Source of the DNA: Nereida sp. MMG025
Lineage (GTDB): Bacteria; Pseudomonadota; Alphaproteobacteria; Rhodobacterales; Rhodobacteraceae
Reading direction: 5' to 3'
DNA: 64,000 nt
Assembly (NCBI RefSeq): GCF_021654165.1
Contig: NZ_JAKFZN010000003.1
Location: 186,001 to 250,000, forward strand
The position numbers were made by a program, and so were the translations under genes. Shown piece by piece: positions 16,292-25,387 of the stretch (its first letter is position 1; each line of letters opens with the position of its first letter). Under the pieces are notes generated by a model. It was not told the origin of the DNA. It saw only the letters and a list, made by a program, of their open reading frames with translations, and made no database searches.

Positions 16292-18031
16292 TCAGGCCGG
16301 TGCAGCATCCTCTAGACGCAGCTGCACAGACTGCCGCCCGCCCCATGTGTTTAGCTCAAGGCGACCTGCCAAATGGAAGCGCGCGCCATCATGGTTTAGC
16401 AAGGCGTGGCCCATCGGTGTTTCCATCGCACCAAAGCAGATCGCATCGATTTTCTGGCCCAAACCGTCCCCGAAACTCAGCTTCAGATGGCTTTCGCCGA
16501 CTTTTTTGGCAAAGCCGATCTGGCAATCACAAAAGGCAAATCGCGGGGCAGGGGCGCCTGCGCCGAACGGACCCGCCGCATCCAGCAGGGCAATCAATTC
16601 AAGTGTCGCGGCCCCTGGCATCAACATGCCTTCCAGCTTCAGATCCGCAGGTCCCAGTTTGGCCGCCCCCTGTTTGTCCAGCAATTCGGTCAGCCGGGCC
16701 ATCGCGGGTTCAAGTTGGTCGCGTGTCAGCGACAACCCCGCTGCCATCTTGTGGCCGCCGCCTTTGGTCAGCAGCCCTTCGGCGGCCAGCTTTTGGATGG
16801 AGGCACCCAAATCCACGCCGCTCACGCTGCGCCCTGATCCTTTGCCGTCGTCCCCGTCCAGCCCGATCACAATGGCAGGGCGGTTGAACTGTTCTTTGAG
16901 ACGGCTGGCCACAATGCCCACGACGCCTGCGTGCCACCCTTCGCCAGCGGCCCAGACCAGCGCGGCATCCGTGCCACGCGCTTGGGCTTGTTGCGTGGCC
17001 GCTTCACGCACCGCGGCTTCGACCTCGCGGCGTTCTGTGTTCAGCACATCTAGCCGTTCGGCAAGGGCGGCGGCTTCATTTGGATCATCGGTGGCCAAAA
17101 GACGCGCGCCCAGATCCGCCGCCCCGATCCGCCCGCCTGCGTTCACGCGCGGGCCAAGTACAAACCCCAGATGGTAGGACGCAGGTGCGGTGTCCAGTTT
17201 GGCCACATCCGACAGCGCCACAAGCCCTGCGCGACGGCGCTGGCCCATGACCTTGAGGCCCTGACGCACCAGCGCGCGATTTACCCCGATCAACGGGGCC
17301 ACATCTGCAACCGTTGCCAGCGCAACAAGGTCCAAAAGGCCAAGCAGATCGGGGGTCGGCCCGCCTGCGGCACGGGACTGGCGGTTGGCTTCGACCAGCA
17401 TCAAAAAGACGACCGCCGCGGCACAAAGATGGGCAAGATCGCCGCTTTCGTCCTGACGGTTTGGATTAACGACCGAATGGGCAGGGGGCAGCGTTTCGCC
17501 GCCCAAGTGGTGGTCCAGCACGATCACATCTGCGGCTTTGGCTGCGGCCAGCGCGTCATGGCTGAGCGTGCCGCAATCCACACAGATGATCAGATCATGG
17601 CCTGTCGCCAGATCGCGCATCGCAGGGGCGTTGGGGCCATAGCCTTCGTCGATGCGGTCTGGAATGTAGAGTGTGGCAGACAGGCCCACGGCGCGCAGCC
17701 AATGGATCAGCAGCGCAGACGAGGCCCCTCCATCCACATCGTAATCGCCAAAAATGGCGATGCGTTGGCGCGATGACACGGCCTGCAAAAAGCGTGTCGC
17801 GGCCTGTTCCATATCGCGCAGGCTGCGTGGGTCGGGCAGCAAGTCGCGCAGCTGCGGTTCAAGATAGGCAGCAGCCCCGTCCGGGGTGACCCCTTGGCGC
17901 ACGAGCACATTGCACAGCACCTCGGGCAGATCGGTTTGTTGGGCCATGGCGGCGGCCAGACGCTCGGCTTCGGGTGCAGGCCCAACCCATTTGCGCCCGT
18001 TCAACGAGTGTTCGACCCCCAGAAATGCCAT
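16292..18031 (-). CDS. recJ: RecJ single-strand DNA-specific 5'-3' exonuclease
   Basis: The 579-residue protein has the DHH/DHHA1 architecture of RecJ. The motifs are DYDVDGGASSALL (about residue 96), a CVDCG segment, the DHHLGG motif (about 173), and the GGGHKMAAGLS motif of the DHHA1 domain (about 443). An OB-fold-like C-terminus is present. It degrades single-stranded DNA in recombination and mismatch repair. The ATG shares one base with the glpX stop (TAATG), so it is the last gene of hom-glpX-recJ. Length fits the family. Confidence 0.94.
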   Translation of the reverse strand: MAFLGVEHSLNGRKWVGPAPEAERLAAAMAQQTDLPEVLCNVLVRQGVTPDGAAAYLEPQLRDLLPDPRSLRDMEQAATRFLQAVSSRQRIAIFGDYDVDGGASSALLIHWLRAVGLSATLYIPDRIDEGYGPNAPAMRDLATGHDLIICVDCGTLSHDALAAAKAADVIVLDHHLGGETLPPAHSVVNPNRQDESGDLAHLCAAAVVFLMLVEANRQSRAAGGPTPDLLGLLDLVALATVADVAPLIGVNRALVRQGLKVMGQRRRAGLVALSDVAKLDTAPASYHLGFVLGPRVNAGGRIGAADLGARLLATDDPNEAAALAERLDVLNTERREVEAAVREAATQQAQARGTDAALVWAAGEGWHAGVVGIVASRLKEQFNRPAIVIGLDGDDGKGSGRSVSGVDLGASIQKLAAEGLLTKGGGHKMAAGLSLTRDQLEPAMARLTELLDKQGAAKLGPADLKLEGMLMPGAATLELIALLDAAGPFGAGAPAPRFAFCDCQIGFAKKVGESHLKLSFGDGLGQKIDAICFGAMETPMGHALLNHDGARFHLAGRLELNTWGGRQSVQLRLEDAAPA

Positions 18032-18996
18032 TACTTGGTGGGGTTGCGATAGCTCATGCGACGGACCGAGCCTGTCTTGGAGCGCATCAGGATCGTTTCG
18101 GTTGTCAGGTAGCCCACCTCGCGCTGGATGCCCGACACGACCGATCCATCGGTCACACCTGTCGCGGCAAAAATTACATCCTGAGTGACCATTTCGTCGC
18201 GGGTGTAGATGCGATCCAGATCGGTGATGCCTGCTTTGGCCGCGCGGCCTTTTTCATCATCGTTGCGGAACAACAGGCGGCCATACATTTGCCCGCCCAT
18301 GCATTTCAACGCGGATGCGGCCAGCACACCTTCGGGCGCACCGCCTTGGCCCATATACATGTCGATGCCCGTTTTTGCGGCCTCGGCACAGTGGATCACG
18401 CCAGCCACATCACCGTCGGTGATCAGGCGCACGGCGGCCCCTGTGCTGCGGATATCTTCGATCATCTGTTCGTGGCGGGGGCGGGCCAGCACGCAAACGG
18501 TAATGTCGCGCGCGTCACCCCCCTTGGCCTTGGCCAGCGCCTGCACCCGTTCGGACGGGGACATCTCCATGGTGACCACGTCCTGCGCATAGCCCGGGCC
18601 AATGGCCAGCTTGTCCATATAGGTGTCAGGCGCGTGCAGCATCGAGCCGCGCGGCCCCATCGCAATGACGGTCAGCGCGTTTGGCATATCAAGGGCCGTG
18701 AGCGTTGTGCCTTCCAGCGGATCAAGGGCGATGTCCACGCCCGGGCCATTGCCGCTGCCCACTTCTTCGCCGATGTAGAGCATGGGGGCTTCGTCGCGTT
18801 CGCCCTCACCAATAACCACCACACCTGCGATATCCAGTTTGTTCAGCTCTTCGCGCATGGCGTTCACGGCCGCTTGGTCGGCGGCTTTTTCATCGCCGCG
18901 GCCAATCCAGTCGGCACTTGCGATGGCAGCTTGTTCAGACACACGGGCCAGACCAAGAGAAAGCATACGGTCATAAAAATCAGGGGTCTTGGTCAT
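18031..18996 (-). CDS. glpX: Class II fructose-1,6-bisphosphatase (GlpX)
   Basis: The 321-residue protein has the class II FBPase signature: WIGRGDEKAADQAAV near residue 25, VIGEGERDEAPML near 63, and DPLEGTT near 92, with the metal-binding Asp and Glu residues intact. It converts fructose-1,6-bisphosphate to fructose-6-phosphate in gluconeogenesis. It sits between hom and recJ on the same strand, 18 bp after hom and overlapping recJ by one base. A sedoheptulose-bisphosphatase side activity is possible. Confidence 0.94.
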   Translation of the reverse strand: MTKTPDFYDRMLSLGLARVSEQAAIASADWIGRGDEKAADQAAVNAMREELNKLDIAGVVVIGEGERDEAPMLYIGEEVGSGNGPGVDIALDPLEGTTLTALDMPNALTVIAMGPRGSMLHAPDTYMDKLAIGPGYAQDVVTMEMSPSERVQALAKAKGGDARDITVCVLARPRHEQMIEDIRSTGAAVRLITDGDVAGVIHCAEAAKTGIDMYMGQGGAPEGVLAASALKCMGGQMYGRLLFRNDDEKGRAAKAGITDLDRIYTRDEMVTQDVIFAATGVTDGSVVSGIQREVGYLTTETILMRSKTGSVRRMSYRNPTK

Positions 18997-19014
18997 ATCA
19001 GGGTCTTTTCTCAG

Positions 19015-20310
19015 TTAAATGTTTTCAATGCGAATGGCGACGGGGGCGCCATCCAGAACACCCGTTTTGTCAAAGGCCGCCATGGCCGCGTCCAGCGTGG
19101 TGCGTGTGGTTTTATGGGTCACAATAAGCACAGGGGCGCTGTTTTCGGAGTGATCATATTGGCGCATCCGATCAATGCTGATGCCTTCGTTGCCCAAAAC
19201 CGTCGCAATTTTGGCCAGCGCGCCCGGTTTGTCAGCCAGATGCAGACGCAGGTAGTAGGGCGCAGGCGTGGCGGCTTGGGCAGGGGGGGCGGCTTGCAGG
19301 GTGGTGGCGGGCTGACCGAATGTTGACAACCGCGTGCCGCGTGCAATTTCGATCACGTCCGACATGACGGCAGAGGCGGTTGGTCCTTCGCCCGCACCCG
19401 GGCCGCGCAGCACGATCTGATCAACGCTATCGCCTTCCAGCACTACCATATTGGTGCCGCCTTCCAGCTGACCAAGCGGCGAGTCGGCAGGCACAAGGCA
19501 GGGCGTCATTCGTTGTTCAAGGCCGCGCCCTGTCATCTGGGCCACACCAAGAAGTTTGATGCGAAAGCCCATGTCTGCGGCGCGGTGGATATCATCGATG
19601 CTGATGCGCTGGATACCTTCAAGGGCGACACCGTCGAAATTGACCTGCGTGCCAAAAGCGATTGACGCCAGCAAGGCCAGCTTGTGGCCTGCATCAATAC
19701 CGCCCACGTCCAAATTGGGATCGGCTTCCAGATACCCAAGCTTGTCGGCTTCTTCAAACAAGGCGTTATAGCCTTGGCCGGTGGCTTCCATGCGGGTCAG
19801 GATATAGTTGCAGGTGCCGTTCATGACGCCCATCACGCGGGTGATTTCATTGCCGGCCAGCCCTTCGGTCAGGGATTTGACAACGGGGATACCGCCGGCC
19901 ACTGCGGCCTCAAACCGGATGACGCGCCCTGCGGTTTCTGCGGCCAGTGCAAGCGGTTGGCCGTGCAGGGCCAGCATCGCTTTGTTGGCGGTGACCACAT
20001 CTTTGCCGCTGGCAATCGCGGCTTCGGTGGCGTCCTTGGCGGGGCCGTCGCTGCCGCCCATCAATTCGACGAAAATGTCGATGTCGTCACGTTTGGCAAG
20101 GGCGACAGGATCATCTTCCCACGCGTAGTCAGACAGGTTTACGCCGCGATCCTTGTCTTTTGATCTGGCCGAAACCGCGGTGATGACCAGCGGGCGGCCT
20201 GTGCGCGCTTGCAAAAGGGCTGCGTGCTTGCGGATGATCTTGACCACGCCGATGCCTACGGTCCCCAGACCAGCGATACCAAGACGAAGGGGGGCGGGGG
20301 ATGAGGACAT
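19015..20310 (-). CDS. hom: Homoserine dehydrogenase with C-terminal ACT domain
   Basis: The 431-residue protein begins with a Rossmann GLGTVGIGV (about residue 14). It has the substrate-domain text MNGTCNYILTRME (about 163) and a KLGYLEADPNLDVGG catalytic segment (about 190), and ends with an ACT domain (about 350-425, YLRLHLADKPGALAKI). It reduces aspartate semialdehyde to homoserine, the branch to threonine, methionine and isoleucine. The ACT domain suggests feedback inhibition by threonine. It heads the operon with glpX and recJ. Confidence 0.95.
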   Translation of the reverse strand: MSSSPAPLRLGIAGLGTVGIGVVKIIRKHAALLQARTGRPLVITAVSARSKDKDRGVNLSDYAWEDDPVALAKRDDIDIFVELMGGSDGPAKDATEAAIASGKDVVTANKAMLALHGQPLALAAETAGRVIRFEAAVAGGIPVVKSLTEGLAGNEITRVMGVMNGTCNYILTRMEATGQGYNALFEEADKLGYLEADPNLDVGGIDAGHKLALLASIAFGTQVNFDGVALEGIQRISIDDIHRAADMGFRIKLLGVAQMTGRGLEQRMTPCLVPADSPLGQLEGGTNMVVLEGDSVDQIVLRGPGAGEGPTASAVMSDVIEIARGTRLSTFGQPATTLQAAPPAQAATPAPYYLRLHLADKPGALAKIATVLGNEGISIDRMRQYDHSENSAPVLIVTHKTTRTTLDAAMAAFDKTGVLDGAPVAIRIENI

Positions 20311-20399
20311 AAGCAGCAGGCTCCGTAAGGGATTTGGCCCCTGTTACCCTAGCGTTGCGGCACGTGCAACGCGCGGCAGTACGCGATTGCGCTAACGGA

Positions 20400-20684
20400 T
20401 TAGCTGCGTTGCACACCGCGGGCCATGCGCGCGCGTGTTGCCCTATCTATGATCGGTCCGCGCAGCCCTGTAGCGCGTGCATTCAGGCGGGCCAGCCGTG
20501 CGTCCAGATTGGGAATGGTTTGCGGCGTGACAGAGCTGGTGTTTGCCGTTTCAAGCAACCCATCAAGGCTGACAATCGCTGGAAAATCGCCATCCTGCGC
20601 CGTTGCGCTGACCACATTGTCCAACTCGGGAAACTGGGTGCAGGCCAAAAGGGCGCAAAGGGGCAATGTCTGGATCAAACGCAT
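20400..20684 (-). CDS. Small putative lipoprotein
   Basis: The ATG at 20684 is chosen over an upstream one at 20735 because it places a classic lipoprotein signal at the N-terminus: MRLIQTLPLCALLAC, lipobox LLAC. The mature part is about 80 residues, with a Leu-Asp-Ala-Arg-Leu-Ala-Arg-Leu-rich helix typical of outer-membrane-facing small lipoproteins. No known domain is recognised. It is upstream of hom on the same strand with a gap of 89 bp and divergent from the TetR gene. Confidence 0.65.
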   Translation of the reverse strand: MRLIQTLPLCALLACTQFPELDNVVSATAQDGDFPAIVSLDGLLETANTSSVTPQTIPNLDARLARLNARATGLRGPIIDRATRARMARGVQRS

Positions 20685-20788
20685 TGGCCTTTGATGGAAG
20701 GGATCGCGACAGCGTGCAAGGGCAAAGAAGGGCAAAGAGATGTCATTTGCGGGATTGCGCTGAACGGCTGTTCAATTAAGCTGGCCAG

Positions 20789-21382
20789 ATGGCACGAAAG
20801 CAAGGTTCCCATTCCGAGATCACAGGCCCCAAGGTGCGCCAAGCCGCTTTGCAGCTGTTTGCGCGGTTTGGCTATGCGGCTGTGTCGATGCGCCAGATCG
20901 CGGGAGAGGTCGGGGTGCAGGCGGGCGCGCTTTATAATTACACCGCAGACAAGCAAAGCCTGCTGTTTGACCTGATGCGCGAGCATATGGAGGCGCTTTT
21001 GGCGGCGCGCAAGGAGGCGGTGATCGCAGGGGATGCGCTTGCGCAGCTTGAGGCATTCACGCGGTTTCACATTGCGTATCACCTGGAACGGCCCGAGTTG
21101 GTATTCATCAGCTATATGGAATTGCGCAATCTGGAGCCCGAAAACTTTGCTGCGATTGAACGGCTGCGCAAAGCCTATGAGGACGAGTTGGAAACGATTT
21201 TGCAACGCGGTGCGCACGCGGGCGTGTTTGTTCTGGGCGACACCAAGATTGCGACGCTTGCGTTGATTGCGATGCTGACGGGGGTGAGCGGTTGGTACCG
21301 CAAAGACGGACGCCTGCCCGCAAGTGAGGTTGCGGATCAGTATTGGGATCTGGTGCGTAAATCCGTGGGCGTGGTGGGCTAA
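20789..21382 (+). CDS. TetR-family transcriptional regulator
   Basis: This 197-residue protein has the TetR N-terminal HTH (residues about 13-60): AALQLFARFGYAAVSMRQIAG followed by VQAGALYNYTADKQSLLF. The C-terminal helical ligand domain matches the TetR_C-type domain common in repressors of fatty acid or acyl-CoA genes, but the ligand is unknown. It is divergent from the lipoprotein and has no enzyme partner beside it. There is no extra domain. Confidence 0.9.
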   Translation: MARKQGSHSEITGPKVRQAALQLFARFGYAAVSMRQIAGEVGVQAGALYNYTADKQSLLFDLMREHMEALLAARKEAVIAGDALAQLEAFTRFHIAYHLERPELVFISYMELRNLEPENFAAIERLRKAYEDELETILQRGAHAGVFVLGDTKIATLALIAMLTGVSGWYRKDGRLPASEVADQYWDLVRKSVGVVG

Positions 21383-21492
21383 AGCGCCACCTTACCTATG
21401 ATATGTGGGGGATGCTGATGCGTGATCTTTGGCAAAAAAGCGGGCCCGCTTGAAAAGGGTTGTGCAGGGGTGTCAGGCCTGCGGGGTTGGGT

Positions 21493-21522
21493 GGACGTCC
21501 AGAGATGAAAATAGGGACGTCC
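21493..21522. repeat. Two copies of palindrome GGACGTCC, 22 bp apart
   Basis: Perfect 8-bp palindromes GGACGTCC occur at 21493-21500 and 21515-21522, two helical turns apart. They lie in the 265-bp gap between the TetR gene and the HEAT-like gene. A separate 14-bp palindrome AAGCGGGCCCGCTT lies at 21437-21450. The spacing fits a dimeric regulator binding the same face of DNA; the identity is unknown. Confidence 0.4.
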
Positions 21523-21647
21523 TGTTAACATTGTGTGAACGCACCGAACGCAGGCAAGCGACCGGCACAAAGATACCCTGATTTGGCCTAAAATCTTCGC
21601 GGTCGTTTTGCGATACCGTCGTCACCCATTTGGATTTCGAAGAGATC

Positions 21648-22592
21648 ATGCGACTTTTTTTGAGCATCTTTTGCGGCCTGTTCCTTTTGCTCGCTGGCTA
21701 TTTTCAGTTTGTTCACGTGCCCAAGGCGGAACGGATCGTCAACGCAATCCACAGATCTTTTGCACAGTCCAATCAGTTTACGGATCGAGCGGTTTTGAAT
21801 GCGTTGGCGGCACTTGGGCCCCATGCAACCGTGGCCATTGCACATGGATTGATCGATGCGCAGTCCCCCGAGGAGCGGTTTGTTTTCACCGTACTCTTGC
21901 GTGAAAGTCTGCGTGTTAACTTTGATCCAATGCTTTCGGAGCAAACAGCCAACCGTGCGCTTCCGCGCGCTTTGGTGCGGGCCATGCAAGACGTCTATGC
22001 GCAAAGCCACGCGTGGCAGACTCAAAGGTTGATTTATGGGACTGCAGGCGTGTTCGGCGACCGCATTGCGCCGCTGATGCCAGGTATCGTTACTGGACTG
22101 GCAAAAACACAAGATGCCGAAAAGCGCCGCAAGATAACAAGGTCTTTTGGGTGGCTGAACGACACAGCAAAGGACGAACTGGGCCGGATGTTGTCGACCC
22201 AGTCGGATCCTGTGTTGATCGCGACAACGCTCGACATTCTGGGGGCGTCACGTGCCATTTCGGGCAAGGATATCGAGCGGATTGTACCGTTTCTAACGTG
22301 GCCTGATGAGGGGGTACGCCTTGCTGGCTTGAAGGCGCTTCGCCGCGCCGATGTCGGGTGGGATATGATTGGCCCAGGCGTGCTGGACACTGCGGCCTAT
22401 GCAACCACGGATGCGCTGCGCACGGCTGCTGCGCAGGCGATGGCGGGGCCGCGTGATAAGCATATTGCGCAACTGGTGGATATTTGGATGCGTATGGACA
22501 CCGACGAGGGGCGCATCAGTGTCGAGCAGGAGCTGGCGCAGTTTCATGTGCTTGGGCGCGAGGCGCTGGAGCGTGCGCAGGGGCTACGCTAG
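21648..22592 (+). CDS. Membrane-anchored HEAT-repeat-like protein
   Basis: ATG 21648 is taken as start; the longer frame begins with TTG 21630. The product has one N-terminal hydrophobic helix (residues about 3-20) and then roughly 290 residues of repeated helical hairpins (for example VLNALAALGPHATVAIAHGL and VRLAGLKALRR), which read like degenerate HEAT repeats. It probably projects into the periplasm as a binding scaffold. No enzymatic motif is seen, and I do not recognise a named family. Confidence 0.6.
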   Translation: MRLFLSIFCGLFLLLAGYFQFVHVPKAERIVNAIHRSFAQSNQFTDRAVLNALAALGPHATVAIAHGLIDAQSPEERFVFTVLLRESLRVNFDPMLSEQTANRALPRALVRAMQDVYAQSHAWQTQRLIYGTAGVFGDRIAPLMPGIVTGLAKTQDAEKRRKITRSFGWLNDTAKDELGRMLSTQSDPVLIATTLDILGASRAISGKDIERIVPFLTWPDEGVRLAGLKALRRADVGWDMIGPGVLDTAAYATTDALRTAAAQAMAGPRDKHIAQLVDIWMRMDTDEGRISVEQELAQFHVLGREALERAQGLR

Positions 22593-22595
22593 GGC

Positions 22596-22621
22596 GTAAG
22601 GTGGATCGAGATCCACCTTAC
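22596..22621. terminator. Strong bidirectional terminator between HEAT-like gene and pirin gene
   Basis: A perfect 12-bp stem, GTAAGGTGGATC / GATCCACCTTAC, with a 2-base loop is followed on the plus strand by a run of T. It lies between two convergent genes (stops at 22592 and 22630), so it can end transcription from both sides. Confidence 0.8.
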
Positions 22622-22629
22622 TTTTCAAA

Positions 22630-23541
22630 TCAATGCGCGGGCTTGATGAACGTCCCATTGCGCAGGTCGCGCATGGCCTGCATCAACTCCTCTTGCGTGT
22701 TCATCACGATAGGGCCGTGCCACGCGACGGGTTCTTCGATGGGTGCGCCTGAAATGAGCAGAAAGCGCACGCCGTCTTCGCCCGCCTGAACCGTGACCTC
22801 GTCGCCTGTGCCAAAGCGGATCAGGGTGCGGTCGCCCGACAGATCGCGGATGTTGACCTCTTCGCCCATCACCTCTTTTTCCAGCAAGATGCCTTGGGGG
22901 GCAGAGGCGTCGGCAAAGGCGGCGCCCCCTTCGAACACATAGGCAAAAGCGCGGCGATAGGTGTCTATCCGAAACGTTTTGCGCACGCCTGCGGGAATGA
23001 ACACATCAAGATATTGCGGGTCGGCAGCGATGCCATCAACGGGACCACGCTTGCCCCAGAATTCGCCGACGATCACCTTAACGCGGGTGCCATCGTCGTC
23101 GATCACTTCCGGGATGTCGGCGCTTGTGACGTCTTGGTATCGCGGGGCAGTCATCTTTTGGCTTGAGGGCAGATTGCCCCACAACTGAAAGCCGTGCATC
23201 TGGCCGCGCGCGTTTCCGTGCGGCATTTCCTGATGCAAAATGCCGCTGCCGGCGGTCATCCATTGCACGTCGCCTGCGCCAAGTGTGCCTGTGTTGCCAA
23301 GGCTGTCGCCATGATCGACGGTGCCGTTGAGCACATAGGTGATGGTCTCGATGCCGCGGTGGGGGTGCCACGGGAAGCCTTTTTCGAAGTCTTCCGGCCG
23401 CTCGTTGCGGAAATCATCAAACAGAAGAAAAGGATCAAGCTCGCTTGGGTCCTGAAAGCCGAAGGCGCGGTGCAGTTTGACGCCTGCGCCTTCCATGTGG
23501 GGTTGCGCGGCGCGTTGTTCGAGAACGGGGCGGATAGACAT
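22630..23541 (-). CDS. Pirin-family protein (cupin)
   Basis: The 303-residue protein has the bicupin pirin fold. The N-terminal cupin carries HPHRGIETIT (about residue 58) and LHQEMPHG (about 102), supplying the metal-binding His and Glu. The pirin C-terminal domain follows with VFEGGAAF and RDLSGDRTL. Pirins are iron-binding proteins; several bacterial members are quercetin dioxygenase-like or regulate metabolic enzymes. Here the metal ligands look intact. It is monocistronic, with a terminator at its end. The reaction is uncertain. Confidence 0.9.
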   Translation of the reverse strand: MSIRPVLEQRAAQPHMEGAGVKLHRAFGFQDPSELDPFLLFDDFRNERPEDFEKGFPWHPHRGIETITYVLNGTVDHGDSLGNTGTLGAGDVQWMTAGSGILHQEMPHGNARGQMHGFQLWGNLPSSQKMTAPRYQDVTSADIPEVIDDDGTRVKVIVGEFWGKRGPVDGIAADPQYLDVFIPAGVRKTFRIDTYRRAFAYVFEGGAAFADASAPQGILLEKEVMGEEVNIRDLSGDRTLIRFGTGDEVTVQAGEDGVRFLLISGAPIEEPVAWHGPIVMNTQEELMQAMRDLRNGTFIKPAH

Positions 23542-23587
23542 GGGATTATCCTTTCATTGCGGGGTTGGCCATGGACATAGGCCGCAA

Positions 23588-23599
23588 TGTGACTTCACA
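23588..23599. promoter_or_regulatory. Short dyad TGTGA-CT-TCACA upstream of pirin
   Basis: A 12-bp palindrome, TGTGACTTCACA, lies 47 bp upstream of the pirin start codon in the divergent 196-bp region. It might be an operator for pirin or the membrane-protein gene. The 2-base spacer does not fit CRP. Confidence 0.25.
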
Positions 23600-23737
23600 C
23601 AACGGGCCGGTTCGCGCGGGTTGCGTGCAGATTTGCACAGATGTATCGCGATGCTGCCTGCCGCTTGGCGCGACCTGCTAGACCTTATCGACCTTGCAAG
23701 ATAGGGGATGGTGAAGCGCCAAGGAAGGACCCTTCAG

Positions 23738-24235
23738 ATGTTAGAACATATTCCCGAAGATGGGGTGATCGCCCGTGTCCAAGCCAGTCCTGGGCGGCGG
23801 ATTTTTGGCTGCGGGGCGATTGTGGCCTTGGGCATGCTGTTGGTTTTGCTGGCCTTCACCCAAGGGGAGACGGGATTTGGGTATCGCATCTTCTTGATGG
23901 GCTGTGGGGTGATGTTTTTGACGCTTGGCAGCGTGATGTGGCGTGCAACGCAAATCGTGATCGAACTGACAGAACATGAGCTGCGTGACAGCACGGGCGT
24001 TGTTCTGGCGCCTCTGGATAACATCAACAAGGTCGAGCGTGGGGTCTTTGCCTTCAAGCCGTCAAACGGGTTTTTGGTGCGTCTGAAAGACAGCGCCCCG
24101 CGCGGATGGCGCCCGGGTTTGTGGTGGCGGGCTGGCAAGATGATTGGCGTTGGCGGTGTTACACCATCGGGCGAGGGTAAATTTATGGCCGAAGCCTTGG
24201 CCTTTTTGCTGGCGCAACGGGACAATCAGACATGA
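23738..24235 (+). CDS. Small two-helix membrane protein, unrecognised
   Basis: The start ATG 23738 follows AGGAAGG; the open frame begins at 23708. The 165-residue protein has two transmembrane helices (residues about 25-43 and 50-68) followed by a beta-rich cytoplasmic domain with ELTEHELRDSTG and FKPSNGFLVRLKD, similar in feel to bacterial PH-like domains. I do not recognise a named family. It ends 19 bp before the convergent TadE-like gene. Function unknown. Confidence 0.6.
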   Translation: MLEHIPEDGVIARVQASPGRRIFGCGAIVALGMLLVLLAFTQGETGFGYRIFLMGCGVMFLTLGSVMWRATQIVIELTEHELRDSTGVVLAPLDNINKVERGVFAFKPSNGFLVRLKDSAPRGWRPGLWWRAGKMIGVGGVTPSGEGKFMAEALAFLLAQRDNQT

Positions 24236-24254
24236 TGGTGTGTCGCGCAAACCG

Positions 24255-24845
24255 CTAGCGGCAGCCCGCTTTCCATTTACAGCCAACCCCTTTGTCCGCG
24301 GCGATGCGTGAGCGTGTGAACGCACGGGTGCGCAGCCAGATGTTGTTGGTGATGCCTGCGTTAAACAGCGGCTTATAGCCCACCGTGGCCTCAACCATGA
24401 TCATCTTGTCGCCTGGTTTGATCGGCGGCAGGTTGGGGATTTTGTTGACCGAGTTATTGCTGTGACGGCCAGCCCCCCCGCGTGCGACAGACCAGTTGCG
24501 ACGATAGTCGTCTTTGTTTTTGCGATAGAAAATCTGCGTCACGTTGAGTTTATGGTCCGCCCCATTGGGCGTCATGTATTTTTGCGTCTGGTGAAGCGAA
24601 TTGATGTATTCCGTTGTCAGCGTGCTTTGTTCGCGGCTCAGGATATCGGCGACCACATAAGCCGCTTTGGTGTTCTGCGCTTGGGTGCGGAACGCTTCAA
24701 AATATACAAACATCGCCATGATGCACCAAAACAGCAGCGGTGCCGCAAAGACGGTTTCAACGGACAGCGTGCCGCCCGTGTCGTCCGAAAAACGCTTGGC
24801 GCGGTCTTTTAGCCTTGAAAGGGACGGAAGTGTTATGCGTGGCAT
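24255..24845 (-). CDS. TadE-like pilus-assembly pseudopilin protein
   Basis: The 196-residue protein has an N-terminal cytoplasmic stretch, then GGTLSVETVFAAPLLFWCIM (residues about 24-43), a hydrophobic helix typical of TadE/TadG. It continues into a periplasmic domain with a C-terminal Cys. TadE-like proteins are minor pilins or assembly factors of Flp pili. It is last of three overlapping genes: its ATG shares a base with the previous stop. No prepilin peptidase, ATPase or secretin gene is in the window. Confidence 0.75.
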   Translation of the reverse strand: MPRITLPSLSRLKDRAKRFSDDTGGTLSVETVFAAPLLFWCIMAMFVYFEAFRTQAQNTKAAYVVADILSREQSTLTTEYINSLHQTQKYMTPNGADHKLNVTQIFYRKNKDDYRRNWSVARGGAGRHSNNSVNKIPNLPPIKPGDKMIMVEATVGYKPLFNAGITNNIWLRTRAFTRSRIAADKGVGCKWKAGCR

Positions 24846-25387
24846 TAGAACGGCTCCGTAACGTAGGATGTGATGGTGTAAAGCTTGTATTCACCTGTTT
24901 GCGTGCGCGGCAGATAGGGGGCCAGCGCAAGGTTTGGCAGGATCGGCGGCTGCAACACGCAAACGCGCAAGAACATCAACTGGTTTTCGCCCCCCGGGAA
25001 GAAATCCCCCTGCGGATTAAGCGGTTTGGGTTCGTCGTGGCATTGGGGTTCCCCAAGCTCCAGCTTTTGGCGCGGATCGCGGATTACCATTTGCAGTTTG
25101 AGGGAATCTTCGCATTTGTGCAGCATGCCCGCGCCATCGCAGATCATCGTTTTAAGCTGCGAATATGTGGGCGGCGAAAAGGTGTTGAGCCGGATTTGAC
25201 GCACTGATAGATCAAGCGCGCGTTCCAGCATGGCCTGTCGTGCTTGCATAAGCCCTGATTCAATTCCCGCAAAAAACAGGAAGTAAAAGATGGGGTACAA
25301 AATCACGAACTCGATCGAGGACACACCGTCCTCACGGCGCCAGAAGCGCTTGACCGAGCTTGTGATTTTGGCAACAGCCGTGATCAT
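24845..25387 (-). CDS. TadE-family protein
   Basis: A 180-residue protein. RREDGVSSIEFVILYPIF (residues about 17-34) is the classical TadE leader with the Glu in the hydrophobic helix, followed by a helix to about residue 48. The periplasmic part has four Cys residues (about residues 83, 91, 115 and 142), possibly disulfide-linked. It overlaps the large VWA gene upstream (ATGA) and the second TadE-like gene downstream, so all three are one transcription unit. It probably assembles pili or is a secreted surface component. Confidence 0.8.
   Translation of the reverse strand: MITAVAKITSSVKRFWRREDGVSSIEFVILYPIFYFLFFAGIESGLMQARQAMLERALDLSVRQIRLNTFSPPTYSQLKTMICDGAGMLHKCEDSLKLQMVIRDPRQKLELGEPQCHDEPKPLNPQGDFFPGGENQLMFLRVCVLQPPILPNLALAPYLPRTQTGEYKLYTITSYVTEPF

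Noticed and set aside
17974-19326. 450-residue plus-strand open frame
   Set aside because: Antisense across recJ, glpX and hom, which are well supported.
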